NCBI GenBank assembly: GCA_004359425.1
Contig: PTEU01000002.1
Location: 234,362 to 298,361, forward strand
Direction of reading: 5' to 3'
Length of the DNA: 64,000 nt
DNA from: Ideonella sp. MAG2
Lineage (GTDB): Bacteria > Pseudomonadota > Gammaproteobacteria > Burkholderiales > Burkholderiaceae_C
Position 1 is the first letter of the stretch, and the number at the start of each line of letters is the position of its first letter. Under the pieces are notes generated by a model that made no database searches, was not told where the DNA came from, and worked only from the letters and a program-made list of their open reading frames with translations. The translations under genes were made by a program, and so were the position numbers. Below are positions 44,575 through 53,409 of this stretch, piece after piece.

Positions 44575-45465
44575 TCAAGCCAATTCTTGCAGCATGCGCT
44601 CCACACCCTGCTGCCAAGCTGGTAGGCGCAAGCCAAACGCCTGTTGCAGCTTGGCCGTGCTGAGCCGGCTGTTCAGGGGGCGGGCCGCTGGCGTGGGATA
44701 AGCCGTAGTGGGAATGGCTTGAATCGCCTCTGGCGCAACTTTGATGGGGCGGCCATTCGCGCGCGCCCATTCAATGACATGCCGGGCATAGGCATGCCAA
44801 CTCGTCTCGCCCCCTGCCACCAGGTGATAGAGCCCCGCCAGCTCGGGCCTGTGGGCCAAGGTTCGCACAGCATGCACCGTAACATCCGCCAGCAGCTCGG
44901 CCCCGGTGGGCGCACCGATCTGGTCGTCAATCACGTTCAGCGTGTCGCGCTCGGCCGCCAAGCGCAGCATGGTTTTGGCAAAGTTGCCGCCCCGCGCCGC
45001 GTACACCCAGCTCGTGCGGAAAATCAAATGACGGCAAGCACTGGCCTGCACCAGCCGCTCACCCTCCAACTTGGTGCTGCCATACACGCTGAGTGGGCCG
45101 GTGGGCGCTTGCTCATCCCGGGCGTGAGTGCCTGACCCGTCGAACACATAGTCGGTGCTGTAGTGAACCAAGGTCGCTCCCAGTGCCGCCGCCTCTCTGG
45201 CCAACACACCCGGGGCGGTGGCGTTGATGGCGCGGGCCAGGTCGGGCTCGCTCTCGGCTTTGTCCACGGCGGTATGGGCGGCTGCATTGACGATCAACTG
45301 GGGCTGCACCGTGCGAACGGTCTGGGCCAAGGCCTCGGGTTGCGCAAAGTTGCCATGCAACTCGGTGCTGTCGTGGTCCAACGCCACCAATTCGCCCAAG
45401 GGGGCCAGCGCACGTTGCAACTCCCAGCCCACTTGGCCGCCCTTGCCCAAAAGAAGAATTTTCAT
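44575..45465 (-). CDS. rmlD: dTDP-4-dehydrorhamnose reductase
   Basis: RmlD catalyses the last step to dTDP-L-rhamnose using NADPH. The 296-residue protein has the Rossmann motif GKGGQVG at residues 7-13, INATAPGVLAREAAALG, STDYVFDGSGTHARDE, the YxxxK pair in VYGSTKLEGE, and TSWVYAARGGNFAKTML. The C-terminal substrate domain is complete. rmlA, rmlB and rmlC are not in the window, so rhamnose supply must rely on genes elsewhere. It borders the exopolysaccharide locus, which implies that rhamnose or a related 6-deoxyhexose is in the polymer. Confidence 0.93.
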   Translation of the reverse strand: MKILLLGKGGQVGWELQRALAPLGELVALDHDSTELHGNFAQPEALAQTVRTVQPQLIVNAAAHTAVDKAESEPDLARAINATAPGVLAREAAALGATLVHYSTDYVFDGSGTHARDEQAPTGPLSVYGSTKLEGERLVQASACRHLIFRTSWVYAARGGNFAKTMLRLAAERDTLNVIDDQIGAPTGAELLADVTVHAVRTLAHRPELAGLYHLVAGGETSWHAYARHVIEWARANGRPIKVAPEAIQAIPTTAYPTPAARPLNSRLSTAKLQQAFGLRLPAWQQGVERMLQELA

Positions 45466-45589
45466 GGTGTGTCTCGTCTCGGCGTGTGCCGCTTGCGTAG
45501 AGTCTGCTTAGAAGCTTTGAGTGGCCGGGTGAGCCCTGAATGCCCTTCGGGCCTGGTTAAGCCCTTCCGCAGGACGAACGGTTCACACC

Positions 45590-46822
45590 CTAGCGCAGCC
45601 AGAACTGCCCGGCGCAGCCGTAGTCCGTGGCGGCAAAGGGGTAACTCAGGCCGGTCAAGTCACCGTCCACCGTGCGGCGTGTCCAGTTGGCTGAGCAGGA
45701 CAAGCCCACCGAGCGCAGCGGCTGGTAGCTCAGGGTCAAGCCCAGGGTGTCGGTGGTGTCGCGGCCCTGGCGGGTTTGGCGAACCGTACTGCTGAAGACG
45801 TTGTCCAAGGTGCGCTGGGCTCGCATGCCTTGCGCGTCGAGTTGCACCTTGGCACTCAGCCGCCAAGTGGCCCCCACGCTGGCCGAGGTACGCAGCACGG
45901 TGTCGGCGCTGCTGATGTCAGTCTCGGTGCTGCCCGCGTAGCTGTCGCGAGCCAAACGGGTATTGAATTGCAATTTGCCGGTGGGCTGCCAGCGCCACGC
46001 CACCGAGCCTAGCCACTTATTGCTGTCCCGCACAGACGCAAGGGTATGGGTCTCACGCGACAGCACGGCCGAGGCCTGCAGATTGCTGGCCCCGCTGGCC
46101 TGCCAGCCCACCACGCCTTGCAGCTCTTCGCGCCGGAAGTCGTCGTCCGCCAAGCCCTCGCGGGTATAGGCCCCATCCACGCCACGCACTGCCCCCCGCA
46201 CATAAAAGTCCGGGCTGGGTTGGTAGCGCAGGCCTGCTTCGGCGGTCAACCAGCGCTGGTCACGCACGGTCAAGGGCACATCCGTGAACTGCGTGTCTTG
46301 CAGCGATACGCTGGCTTCGGCCGTCCAACGCGTGACCACGCCCACCCGGGCGGCCACAAAGGCGCGCTTGCTACGCCGCAGGCTGCGCTCGGTTTGCACC
46401 AAGCCCAGTTGGTCATAGCGGAAGAGGCTTTGCTCGGTGGAGGCCCCCACTTCACCAGAGATGCGCTCGGCAGCGTCTACGGCCAAGGTGGCGTCCAGCT
46501 TCAGGCCGGTGTGGTTGAGCTGGCTGAGGTGGCGATACCGCACGGCCTCGGCGCTGGCGTTGGCTTTGAAGCTGCCACGGCCTACGGGGGTATCCAGGCT
46601 CAGGCGCATGCCGGAGTAAGACACCCATGCCCCTTGCTCGCTGCCCTCTGGGGAGCGCAGCACATTGGAGTCATGGAGCACCTGCTGCGACACCCCCACC
46701 GACAGGCCGCTTTCTTGCGCCCAGGCAGGCGAGGTAGCGGCCATGGCCAGTGCCAAGGGCAGCAAGGGGGGGTGGCGCTTGGCGCACCGGGCAAGCGGGG
46801 CGCGTGGAAAACAAGTGGGCAT
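45590..46822 (-). CDS. epsL: EpsL-family exopolysaccharide outer-membrane beta-barrel
   Basis: ATG 46822 gives 410 residues with a signal peptide (LLPLALAMAATSPAWAQ). The mature part is a beta-barrel: SVGVSQQVLHDSNVLR, QGAWVSYSGMRLSLDTPVGR, RSKRAFVAARVGVVTRWTAEASVS, and a C-terminal strand. The wording fits the exosortase-B-associated EpsL family, expected to work in polysaccharide passage through the outer membrane. The open frame continues upstream to 46915 inside wcaJ, but the signal peptide decides the start. It follows wcaJ by 46 bases on the same strand. Confidence 0.85.
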   Translation of the reverse strand: MPTCFPRAPLARCAKRHPPLLPLALAMAATSPAWAQESGLSVGVSQQVLHDSNVLRSPEGSEQGAWVSYSGMRLSLDTPVGRGSFKANASAEAVRYRHLSQLNHTGLKLDATLAVDAAERISGEVGASTEQSLFRYDQLGLVQTERSLRRSKRAFVAARVGVVTRWTAEASVSLQDTQFTDVPLTVRDQRWLTAEAGLRYQPSPDFYVRGAVRGVDGAYTREGLADDDFRREELQGVVGWQASGASNLQASAVLSRETHTLASVRDSNKWLGSVAWRWQPTGKLQFNTRLARDSYAGSTETDISSADTVLRTSASVGATWRLSAKVQLDAQGMRAQRTLDNVFSSTVRQTRQGRDTTDTLGLTLSYQPLRSVGLSCSANWTRRTVDGDLTGLSYPFAATDYGCAGQFWLR

Positions 46823-46868
46823 GGCAAGCAGACGCGAAGAGAGACTCAACAAGAGAGGCCAGGGAGGC

Positions 46869-48257
46869 TCAATAAGCGCCTCGGTCGAAGAGCATGAGTT
46901 TGACCGTGCGCACAATAATCAGCAGGTCCAAGCCCAATGACCAGTTGCGCAGGTATTCGAGGTCGAACTCTACGCGACGCGCCATCTTATCGAGCGTATC
47001 GGTTTCGCCGCGCAGCCCATTAACCTGCGCCCAGCCCGTAATGCCAGGCCGCACTTTGTGCCGAGCCATATAGGCCTTCACCACCTTGGCATAGTGCTCG
47101 TTATGCGCCACGGCATGGGGCCGGGGGCCTACGATGCTCATGCGGCCTTGCAACACATTGACGAACTGGGGCAACTCGTCGAGCGAAGTGCGGCGCAAAA
47201 AAGCCCCAAACTTGGTCACGCGCGGGTCGCCCTTGGTGGCTTGTTTGACGACAGGCCCGTTGTCCATGGTGCGCATGGAGCGAAATTTATAGACCTTGAT
47301 GATCTCGCCGTCCAAGCCCGTGCGGTGCTGCCTAAAGATGATGGGGCCTGGTGAGCTCAGCCGCACGCCAATGGCTATCAGCGCCAAGATGGGCGATATC
47401 AGCAGCAAGATCAAGCTGGCGAGCACGATATCGCTGAGCCGCTTGATCAGGCCATTGACCCCTGTGAAAGGCGTGACCGTGAGGCCCACCACCGGGATGC
47501 CGCCAATGTCTTGCAAGCGCCCTTGGATGATGTTGACGCCAAACACATCGGGCACAAAGTGCAGAGAGGCGGTCGTGTTTTGCAGCGAGGCCATCAAGTT
47601 CATGATGCGTGGCTGAGAGGTCAGCGGCAAAGCCACAAACACCTCTTTGACGCCATGGCGGTCTATGAACTCGGGCATGGTTTCCAGCCGCCCCAGCAAT
47701 TGCGCCTCGGGTGGCAAACGGGCAGGCTCGCGGTCATCAAAAAAGCCCAGGCACTCGTGCGGCGGCACCGCATGCTTGCTCAGCACCTCCGCCACCCGCA
47801 GGCCTAGCGCATTGGCCCCGGCAATCACAGCACGGCGTCGTGCCTCGGGCTTGCTGGCTTGGTGGCGCAGCCACACCGTGCCCACTTGGGTACACAGCCA
47901 CAAGCACAAAGGCGTAGAAATGGCCCAAGCCAGCAGCATGTGGTGGTTGAGCGCATCAAGCTTGCCCACGGCAAAACCCAGCAACCACAGCACAAACAGC
48001 ACGCCGTACCAGGAAATGAGAATGTCAATGCCCGTGGCCACCGGGTTGCGCCCAAAGCGATTGAGCCCTGGAAAGGTGAGCACAGCCACGATGGTGATCA
48101 GGCCCATGCTCAGCCCCTCAACGGGTTGCTTCCACAGGTGCAAACAGACCAGCAGGCACAAGGCAGAGATCACCGGCTCCAACACGGCAGCAACCACCGT
48201 GGGAACTGATGGGGGCGCGCTCAGAAACCGCTTTTTGGCACTTTGTTCTTCAAACAT
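46869..48257 (-). CDS. wcaJ: Undecaprenyl-phosphate sugar phosphotransferase (WcaJ/EpsB-like)
   Basis: This enzyme starts repeat-unit synthesis by moving hexose-1-phosphate, probably glucose, onto undecaprenyl phosphate. The 462-residue protein has four N-terminal membrane helices (AVLEPVISALCLLVCLHLW and others), a CoA-binding-like central domain (RRAVIAGANALGLRVAEVLS), and the C-terminal transferase. The last includes a re-entrant helix RLSDIVLASLILLLISPILALIAI (key part), VYKFRSMRT, RRTSLDELPQFVNVLQGRMSIVGPRP and KVRPGITGWAQVNGLRGETD. The gene is divergent from epsD across a 281-bp region and precedes epsL. Confidence 0.95.
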   Translation of the reverse strand: MFEEQSAKKRFLSAPPSVPTVVAAVLEPVISALCLLVCLHLWKQPVEGLSMGLITIVAVLTFPGLNRFGRNPVATGIDILISWYGVLFVLWLLGFAVGKLDALNHHMLLAWAISTPLCLWLCTQVGTVWLRHQASKPEARRRAVIAGANALGLRVAEVLSKHAVPPHECLGFFDDREPARLPPEAQLLGRLETMPEFIDRHGVKEVFVALPLTSQPRIMNLMASLQNTTASLHFVPDVFGVNIIQGRLQDIGGIPVVGLTVTPFTGVNGLIKRLSDIVLASLILLLISPILALIAIGVRLSSPGPIIFRQHRTGLDGEIIKVYKFRSMRTMDNGPVVKQATKGDPRVTKFGAFLRRTSLDELPQFVNVLQGRMSIVGPRPHAVAHNEHYAKVVKAYMARHKVRPGITGWAQVNGLRGETDTLDKMARRVEFDLEYLRNWSLGLDLLIIVRTVKLMLFDRGAY

Positions 48258-48340
48258 GGGCTGGGCGCATCATCATCTGCCAAGTGTAAATGGCACCACC
48301 CTCTCAAACGGGCAAAGAATGCTCACCAGACGCTCTGTCA

Positions 48341-48482
48341 TGTTCCTCGTAACTCGGCTGTACCGATTACAGTGTGAACAACTCCCCGATGCCAACGGCG
48401 ACCAGGGCTCGCATCCGGGCACATCGACACGCGCTCTAAAGGGCGCGGCGTTTAGAATGAGGAACGTAACAGCTTGTACCGA
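48341..48482. promoter_or_regulatory. Paired direct repeats in the wcaJ-epsD divergent region
   Basis: CGTAACTCGGCTGTACCGA (48348-48366) recurs as CGTAACAGCTTGTACCGA (48465-48482), 117 bp apart. TGTTCCTC and GAGGAAC around them are also partly inverted. The spacing and position in the control region of the whole locus suggest binding sites of one regulator. A TAGAAT at 48453-48458 could be a -10 box, but no good -35 is present. Confidence 0.4.
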
Positions 48483-48538
48483 GCCCCATATGGGCTGCGG
48501 CCAAGCTGCGTGCCCGTTTGTTTTTCAAGGCTTGTCTC

Positions 48539-49510
48539 ATGCAATTCCCAGGTTCCCACTTGTTGGTCACCGTCTTGACCGCCGCGCTCTTGGTCGCCTG
48601 CGGTGACAAGCCCAAGAGCGCCACACAGGCGGCAGCGCGGGTGAATGACGGAGAAATCACCGTCCACCAGATCAACCAGGCCCTGCAACAGCAGGCAGGC
48701 CTTAAGCAAGAACAAGTGGCCGAAGCCAGCCGCCAAGTGCTGGAGCGCTTGATCGACCAAGAACTGGCGGTGCAAAAAGCCGTTGAACAAAAAATCGACC
48801 GCCAACCCAAGGTGGTGGCCGCCATTGAAGCCGCCAAGCGCGAGATCATTGCGCGGGCCTATGCCGAGCAAGTTGGCGACGCCGCAGCCAAGCCCACAGC
48901 GCAAGAGATCCAAGCCTATTTCGACAGCAATCCCGCCCTGTTTGCCAAGCGCCGTGTCTACACCTTGCAGGAGTTCGACCTCAAGGCAGGCACCATAGAC
49001 TTGGCCGTTCTGGACGCCAAAATTTTGGCCGCCCGCAGCAGCGCCGACGTAGCAGCCACCCTCACCGGCATGGGCGTGACCTTTGAGGTCTCTCAAAGCA
49101 CGCAGGCTGCGGAGTCGCTGCCAATGTCGCTGGTGGACAAAATTGGTGCCATGGCGGTGGGCCAAAGCATGGTGCTGACCCAAGGGGGCAAGCCCATCAA
49201 GGTGCTGCACATTGCCGCTGCCCAAGCAGGCTCTGTGACCCTGGAGCAAGCCAGCCCTGTCATTGAGCAGTTCCTCGGCAACGAGCGCAAGCGGCAAGCG
49301 GTGGACGCCGCCCTCAAAGCCGCCCGCAGCGCCGCCAAGATTGAATACCAAGGCAAGTTTGCCGAGGGTGCTGCCAGTGCCGCCTCTGGCCCAGCGGCCC
49401 CTGCCTCGGCCGCTGCCACCGCGCCAGCGCCAGCGCCGGCACCCGCCCCGGCTGCCGCCAGCCAAGGCTTGGACGACGCCGCCGTGAAGAAGGGCTTAGG
49501 CCTTAAGTAA
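48539..49510 (+). CDS. epsD: EpsD-family lipoprotein with peptidyl-prolyl isomerase fold
   Basis: ATG 48539 gives 323 residues. The N-terminus is a lipoprotein signal (LLVTVLTAALLVACGDK, lipobox LVAC). A SurA/PpiC-like chaperone region follows (VNDGEITVHQINQALQQQ; QVLERLIDQELAVQKAVEQKIDRQPKVVAAIEAAKREI, key parts), then a divergent parvulin-type stretch. The last ~60 residues are an Ala/Pro/Ser low-complexity tail. EpsD is a regular member of exosortase-linked exopolysaccharide operons, probably helping fold the export proteins. It is the first gene of the epsD-E-F-G-xrtB run. Confidence 0.88.
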   Translation: MQFPGSHLLVTVLTAALLVACGDKPKSATQAAARVNDGEITVHQINQALQQQAGLKQEQVAEASRQVLERLIDQELAVQKAVEQKIDRQPKVVAAIEAAKREIIARAYAEQVGDAAAKPTAQEIQAYFDSNPALFAKRRVYTLQEFDLKAGTIDLAVLDAKILAARSSADVAATLTGMGVTFEVSQSTQAAESLPMSLVDKIGAMAVGQSMVLTQGGKPIKVLHIAAAQAGSVTLEQASPVIEQFLGNERKRQAVDAALKAARSAAKIEYQGKFAEGAASAASGPAAPASAAATAPAPAPAPAPAAASQGLDDAAVKKGLGLK

Positions 49511-49534
49511 ACGCCCCTGCAAAAAACAATCACC

Positions 49535-50362
49535 ATGAACAAGCTTTCGACATCGCTGCTGCTGGCCTCGCTGCTGGTTGGCACCCTGCCTCACCCCGCC
49601 CAAGCGCTCACACCCACCTCCGAGGCCTCCCAGGCCGAATACCGCTTGGGTGGCGGTGATGTGATTCGCATCTCCGTCTACCAAAGCCAAGACCTCAGCC
49701 TAGAGACACGCCTGTCCGAAACCGGTGTCATCTCCTTCCCCTTGGTTGGCGCGTTGATGCTGGGGGGCCGCACCGTGGCTGAGGCCGAGCAAGTCATCGC
49801 CTCCGCCCTCAAGAAAGGCGAGTTTTTGAAGAACCCACAGGTCAATGTGGTGCTCATGCAAGCCCGTGGCAGCCAAGTGAGCGTACTGGGCCAGGTGAAC
49901 AAGCCGGGCCGCTTTGCCCTGGAAAACGGCGGCACCAAGCTGTCTGATGTCTTGGCACTGGCCGGAGGCGTGCTGCTGAACCAAGCCAGCGACGACGTGG
50001 TGGTGGTGGGCACCCGCGACGGCCAAGCCTTCCGCAAGGTCATCAACCTGCCCGAAGTGCTGGACGGCCGCCAGCGCTACGACGACATCGTGCTGCAAGG
50101 TGGCGATGTGGTCTACGTGGAGCGCGCCCCGGTGGTCTACATCTACGGCGAGGTCCAACGCCCCGGCCAATTGCGCCTGGAGCGCGGCATGACCCTGCTG
50201 CAAGGCCTGGCCGCAGGCGGTGGCCTCACCCAGCGGGGTACGGAGCGAGGGATTCGTATTCACCGCCGCAACGAAGCCGGTGAGGTCGAAGAAATTCAAC
50301 CCAGCATGACAGAGGTCATGCGTGCTGGCGATGTGATCTTTGTTCGAGAGAGTTTGTTCTGA
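49535..50362 (+). CDS. epsE: EpsE polysaccharide export protein (Wza-like)
   Basis: The 275-residue protein has a signal peptide (LLLASLLVGTLPHPAQA) without a lipobox. The Poly_export domain begins AEYRLGGGDVIRISVYQSQDL and includes SETGVISFPLVGAL. Two SLBB segments follow: GSQVSVLGQVNKPGRFALENGGTKLSDVLALAGG (key parts) and VVYIYGEVQRPGQLRLERGMTLLQGLAAGGGL. It forms the periplasmic to outer-membrane channel partner of EpsF. It starts 24 bases after epsD and ends 10 bases before epsF, indicating one operon. Confidence 0.93.
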   Translation: MNKLSTSLLLASLLVGTLPHPAQALTPTSEASQAEYRLGGGDVIRISVYQSQDLSLETRLSETGVISFPLVGALMLGGRTVAEAEQVIASALKKGEFLKNPQVNVVLMQARGSQVSVLGQVNKPGRFALENGGTKLSDVLALAGGVLLNQASDDVVVVGTRDGQAFRKVINLPEVLDGRQRYDDIVLQGGDVVYVERAPVVYIYGEVQRPGQLRLERGMTLLQGLAAGGGLTQRGTERGIRIHRRNEAGEVEEIQPSMTEVMRAGDVIFVRESLF

Positions 50363-50372
50363 GGTTAAGGGT

Positions 50373-51797
50373 ATGAACTTCTCGCAATTTGTGGCCATCC
50401 TGCGCGCGCGTTGGAAGCTGTCAGCCTTGTTGCTGGCCCTGATCGTTCTGGCCACAGCAGCCTTCAGCCTGTTGAGCCCCAAGCGCTACACAGCCAGCGC
50501 CAGCGTGGTGGTGGACGTGAAGCCCGACCCGATCACTGGCATTGTGTTGGGGCAGATGCTCAACCCCTCCATCATGGCCACGCAGGTGGACATCATTCAG
50601 AGCAGCCGGGTGGCCACGCGGGTGGCGCGCAACCTCAAGCTCAACAACAACCCCCTGGTGCGAGAGCAGTGGCAAGAGGCCACGGGCGGTGTGGGCGATA
50701 TCAACGACTGGCTTGCCCGCAATTTCTTGACGCAATTGGAAGTGCGGCCCTCGCGCGAAAGCAATGTAATCAGCATTGGCTTCCAAGCGCCTGACCCCAC
50801 TTTTGCAGCGGCACTGGCGAACGCTTTTGTGCAGGCATATATCGACACCGCCGTGGAGCTGCGCGTGGATCCGGCCAAGCAGTACAGCGGCTTTTTTGAC
50901 CAACGCGCCAAAGAAGCCCGCGACGCGCTGGAAGCGGCCTCAAGCCGCCTGAGCGTGTTTCAGCGCGACAACGGCATCGTGGGCTCAGATGAACGCCTAG
51001 ATGTGGAGACGGCACGCCTGAATGATCTCTCCAGCCAATTGGTGATGATGCAAGCCATTTCATCAGAAAGCCGCAGCCGCCAAGCCCAAGCGGCCGGTGG
51101 CAAAGGCGACCGCTTGAGCGAAGCCATGATGAACCCGGTGGTGACCAACCTGAAGTTCGAGCTGAACCGGGCTGAAGCGCAACTGCAAGAGCTGAACACG
51201 CGCTTGGGTGACAAGCACCCGCAGGTGGAACAAGCGCGGGCCAGTGTGGCCGAGATGCGCAGCCGCCTGAATGCCGAGCTACAGCGCTCGACCAGCAGTG
51301 TGGGGGTCACGGCGTCCATCAACACGTCGCGCGAGGCGCAGACGCGCAGCCAATTGGAAGCGCAGCGCGCCAAGGTGCTCAAGCTCAAGGAGCAACGCGA
51401 CGCGATGGCGGTGCTGCAGCGCGATGTGGAAAACGCTCAGCGCAGCTACGACACCATCGTTAGCCGTCTGAATCAAACTCAGTTGGAAAGCCAAACCCAG
51501 CAAAGCAATATCAATGTGTTGAGCCCGGCCACGGTGCCGCTCAAGCCTTCGTCGCCCAAGCTGCTGCTGAACATGGCGCTGGCAGCCTTTGTGGGCACGC
51601 TCTTGGCCGTGGGCTTGGCCCTAGTGCGTGAGCTACTAGACCGCCGCGTGCGCTCGACCACCGACTTGATCGACACCTTGGGCGTGCCAGTGTTGGGCGT
51701 GGTGCCCAAACCGATCTTGGCGCGCGGCCGCCCCTCGCTGATGGCACAGCGGGTGATCTCGGGCCGCTTGGCCTCTAGCCGCTCAGCAAAGGCTTGA
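50373..51797 (+). CDS. epsF: EpsF chain-length determinant (Wzz/PCP family)
   Basis: ATG 50373 gives 474 residues. Two membrane helices flank the periplasmic part: LSALLLALIVLATAAFSLL near the N-terminus and LLLNMALAAFVGTLLAVGLAL near the C-terminus. Between them lie VVDVKPDPITGI, a long coiled coil (residues ~170-380, for example QTRSQLEAQRAKVLKLKEQRDAM), and the Pro-rich LSPATVPLKPSSPK before the second helix. It sets polymer length and would normally be paired with the kinase EpsG, whose gene starts three bases later. The cytoplasmic tail is short and carries no kinase domain. Confidence 0.93.
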   Translation: MNFSQFVAILRARWKLSALLLALIVLATAAFSLLSPKRYTASASVVVDVKPDPITGIVLGQMLNPSIMATQVDIIQSSRVATRVARNLKLNNNPLVREQWQEATGGVGDINDWLARNFLTQLEVRPSRESNVISIGFQAPDPTFAAALANAFVQAYIDTAVELRVDPAKQYSGFFDQRAKEARDALEAASSRLSVFQRDNGIVGSDERLDVETARLNDLSSQLVMMQAISSESRSRQAQAAGGKGDRLSEAMMNPVVTNLKFELNRAEAQLQELNTRLGDKHPQVEQARASVAEMRSRLNAELQRSTSSVGVTASINTSREAQTRSQLEAQRAKVLKLKEQRDAMAVLQRDVENAQRSYDTIVSRLNQTQLESQTQQSNINVLSPATVPLKPSSPKLLLNMALAAFVGTLLAVGLALVRELLDRRVRSTTDLIDTLGVPVLGVVPKPILARGRPSLMAQRVISGRLASSRSAKA

Positions 51798-51800
51798 GTC

Positions 51801-52517
51801 ATGACTGAGCAAGAAAAGGCTTCTGGCCCCACCCACTCCACCTTCGGCTCGCTGCCCAGCAGCGATGACATCCGCTCGATTGGCGACATCATTCGGGACA
51901 CGCGGGCGCTGAGCGCGGCACAGGTGGCGGAGATCCTGCAACACCAGCGCTTACATGGCCTGAAATTTGGCGAAGCCGCCATTGCGCTGGGCTATGCCTC
52001 GCCGGACGACGTGCTGCATGCTTTGGCCGAGCAGTTCAACTATGCGGTGGCGGACGGCGAGCAAACTGCCGCCCATCCGGAGTTGGTGGTGCTGAACCAA
52101 CCCTTCAGCCAACTGCGCGGCCCACGTCTGCACGAGGTCTTTGGAGTGGACAACAACTCGGGCCTGTCCGGTTTGCTGTCAGGGCGCCGAGGCGACAGCG
52201 TGATCAAGTCGGTTAAGGGCATCAATAACCTGTTTGTGCTGCCCGTGGGCATTCAGCCACCCAACCCGCTGGAGCTGATCGAGGGTGCCGCCTTTGGCTT
52301 GCTGCTGCATGAGTTGCTGAATAAGTTCGACCATGTGGTGGTGGACACCCCAGCGGCGGACTTCGGTGCCGACGGTTTGGTAGCTGCCGCCCGCTGCGGC
52401 GTGGCGCTGATCGTGGCGCGCCAGAACTCCGTTCGGGTGGACGACCTCAAGGCCCTGGTGCAGGCGCTCAGCGCCAGCACCGCCAAAGTGGCCGGCGTGG
52501 TAATGAACGAGTACTGA
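51801..52517 (+). CDS. epsG: EpsG-type tyrosine-kinase protein with internal in-frame loss of the ATP site
   Basis: The 238-residue protein is about 65 residues shorter than usual EpsG. Residues 1-100 match the N-terminal GspE_N-like part (IGDIIRDTRALSAAQVAEILQHQ; QFNYAVADGEQ). The sequence then passes directly from NQPFSQ to LRGPRLHEVFGVDN. In the family the missing interval contains VEALRALRSQL, the Walker A loop and the DAD of the second phosphate-binding motif. The C-terminal half is intact (LFVLPVGIQPPNPLEL, FDHVVVDTPAADF as Walker B region, VAGVVMNEY). As written it cannot bind ATP. The frame is unbroken. A true deletion or a sequence chimera are both possible. Confidence 0.85.
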   Translation: MTEQEKASGPTHSTFGSLPSSDDIRSIGDIIRDTRALSAAQVAEILQHQRLHGLKFGEAAIALGYASPDDVLHALAEQFNYAVADGEQTAAHPELVVLNQPFSQLRGPRLHEVFGVDNNSGLSGLLSGRRGDSVIKSVKGINNLFVLPVGIQPPNPLELIEGAAFGLLLHELLNKFDHVVVDTPAADFGADGLVAAARCGVALIVARQNSVRVDDLKALVQALSASTAKVAGVVMNEY

Positions 52518-52530
52518 TTAGCCCCTTGCT

Positions 52531-53409
52531 GTGACCGCCTCCTCGACGTTGCGTTGGAAGGACAATGCCTCCTGGCTGGTCCTGCTGGCGGGGCTGTGCG
52601 CGCTGTATGTGCCCACGCTGGCTAGCCTGTTTGGTGGCGTATGGGCCGACGACACGCAAGGGCACGGCCCCGTCATCTTGGCACTAGCTTGCTGGCTGAT
52701 CTACAAGCGTTGGGCCCAGGTCGATGCCGTGTGCGGCGCAGGCCCCAAGCCGCTGATTGCCTGGCCATTGCTGGTACTGTCCGGGCTGCTGTATGCCGTA
52801 GGTCGCTCGCAAGGCATTTTGCTGTTTGAGGTGGGCTCGCTGATCAGCATGTTGTTGGGCTGTGTGCTGCTTTTGCGCGGCCCCCAGCAGGCCCGGGTGA
52901 TTTGGTTTCCGCTATTTTTCATGCTGTTCATGATCCCGCTGCCCGCCTTGCTGGTAGACGCCATGACCGCCCCCATGAAGATGGCCGTGTCCTATGTGGC
53001 CGAGCACATCCTGTATGCGGTGGGCTACCCCATCGCGCGCACCGGCGTGATCTTGCAGGTCGGGCCGTATCAAATGCTGGTGGCCGACGCCTGCGCGGGC
53101 CTGCACACCTTGTTCACCCTAGAGGCGCTGGGCCTGTTTTATTTGAACCTGGTGCAGTCAGCCTCGCTCTTTCGCAACATGACGCTGGCGATATTGATCA
53201 TCCCCATCAGCTTCACGGCCAACGTGATTCGGGTCATGGTGCTGGTGCTAATCACCTATCACTTTGGTGATGAAGCGGGCCAAGGCTTTTTGCATGGCTT
53301 TGCAGGCATGGTGCTATTCATGAGTGCGCTGCTGCTGATCTTGACCGTGGACGGCGCGGTGCAATGGCTGGACAAGCGCTTGAACCGGCGTCGAGAGGCG
53401 GCGGCATGA
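52531..53409 (+). CDS. xrtB: Exosortase B
   Basis: Exosortases are polytopic proteins predicted to cut PEP-CTERM tails, coupled to exopolysaccharide export. GTG 52531 gives 292 residues with about eight membrane helices. The catalytic triad is present: Cys188 in DACAGL, Arg234 in ANVIRVM and His255 in HGFAGM. The sequence fits the B class found beside epsL/epsI genes in betaproteobacteria. The stop overlaps the epsI start by four bases (ATGA). I found no PEP-CTERM substrate gene in this window. Confidence 0.94.
   Translation: MTASSTLRWKDNASWLVLLAGLCALYVPTLASLFGGVWADDTQGHGPVILALACWLIYKRWAQVDAVCGAGPKPLIAWPLLVLSGLLYAVGRSQGILLFEVGSLISMLLGCVLLLRGPQQARVIWFPLFFMLFMIPLPALLVDAMTAPMKMAVSYVAEHILYAVGYPIARTGVILQVGPYQMLVADACAGLHTLFTLEALGLFYLNLVQSASLFRNMTLAILIIPISFTANVIRVMVLVLITYHFGDEAGQGFLHGFAGMVLFMSALLLILTVDGAVQWLDKRLNRRREAAA

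Noticed and set aside
48490..48530. Possible sigma-54 site (GGGCACG-CAGC-TTGG on the minus strand)
   Set aside because: It deviates from the GG/GC consensus and lies far from the wcaJ start; exosortase loci are often sigma-54 linked, but the match is too weak.
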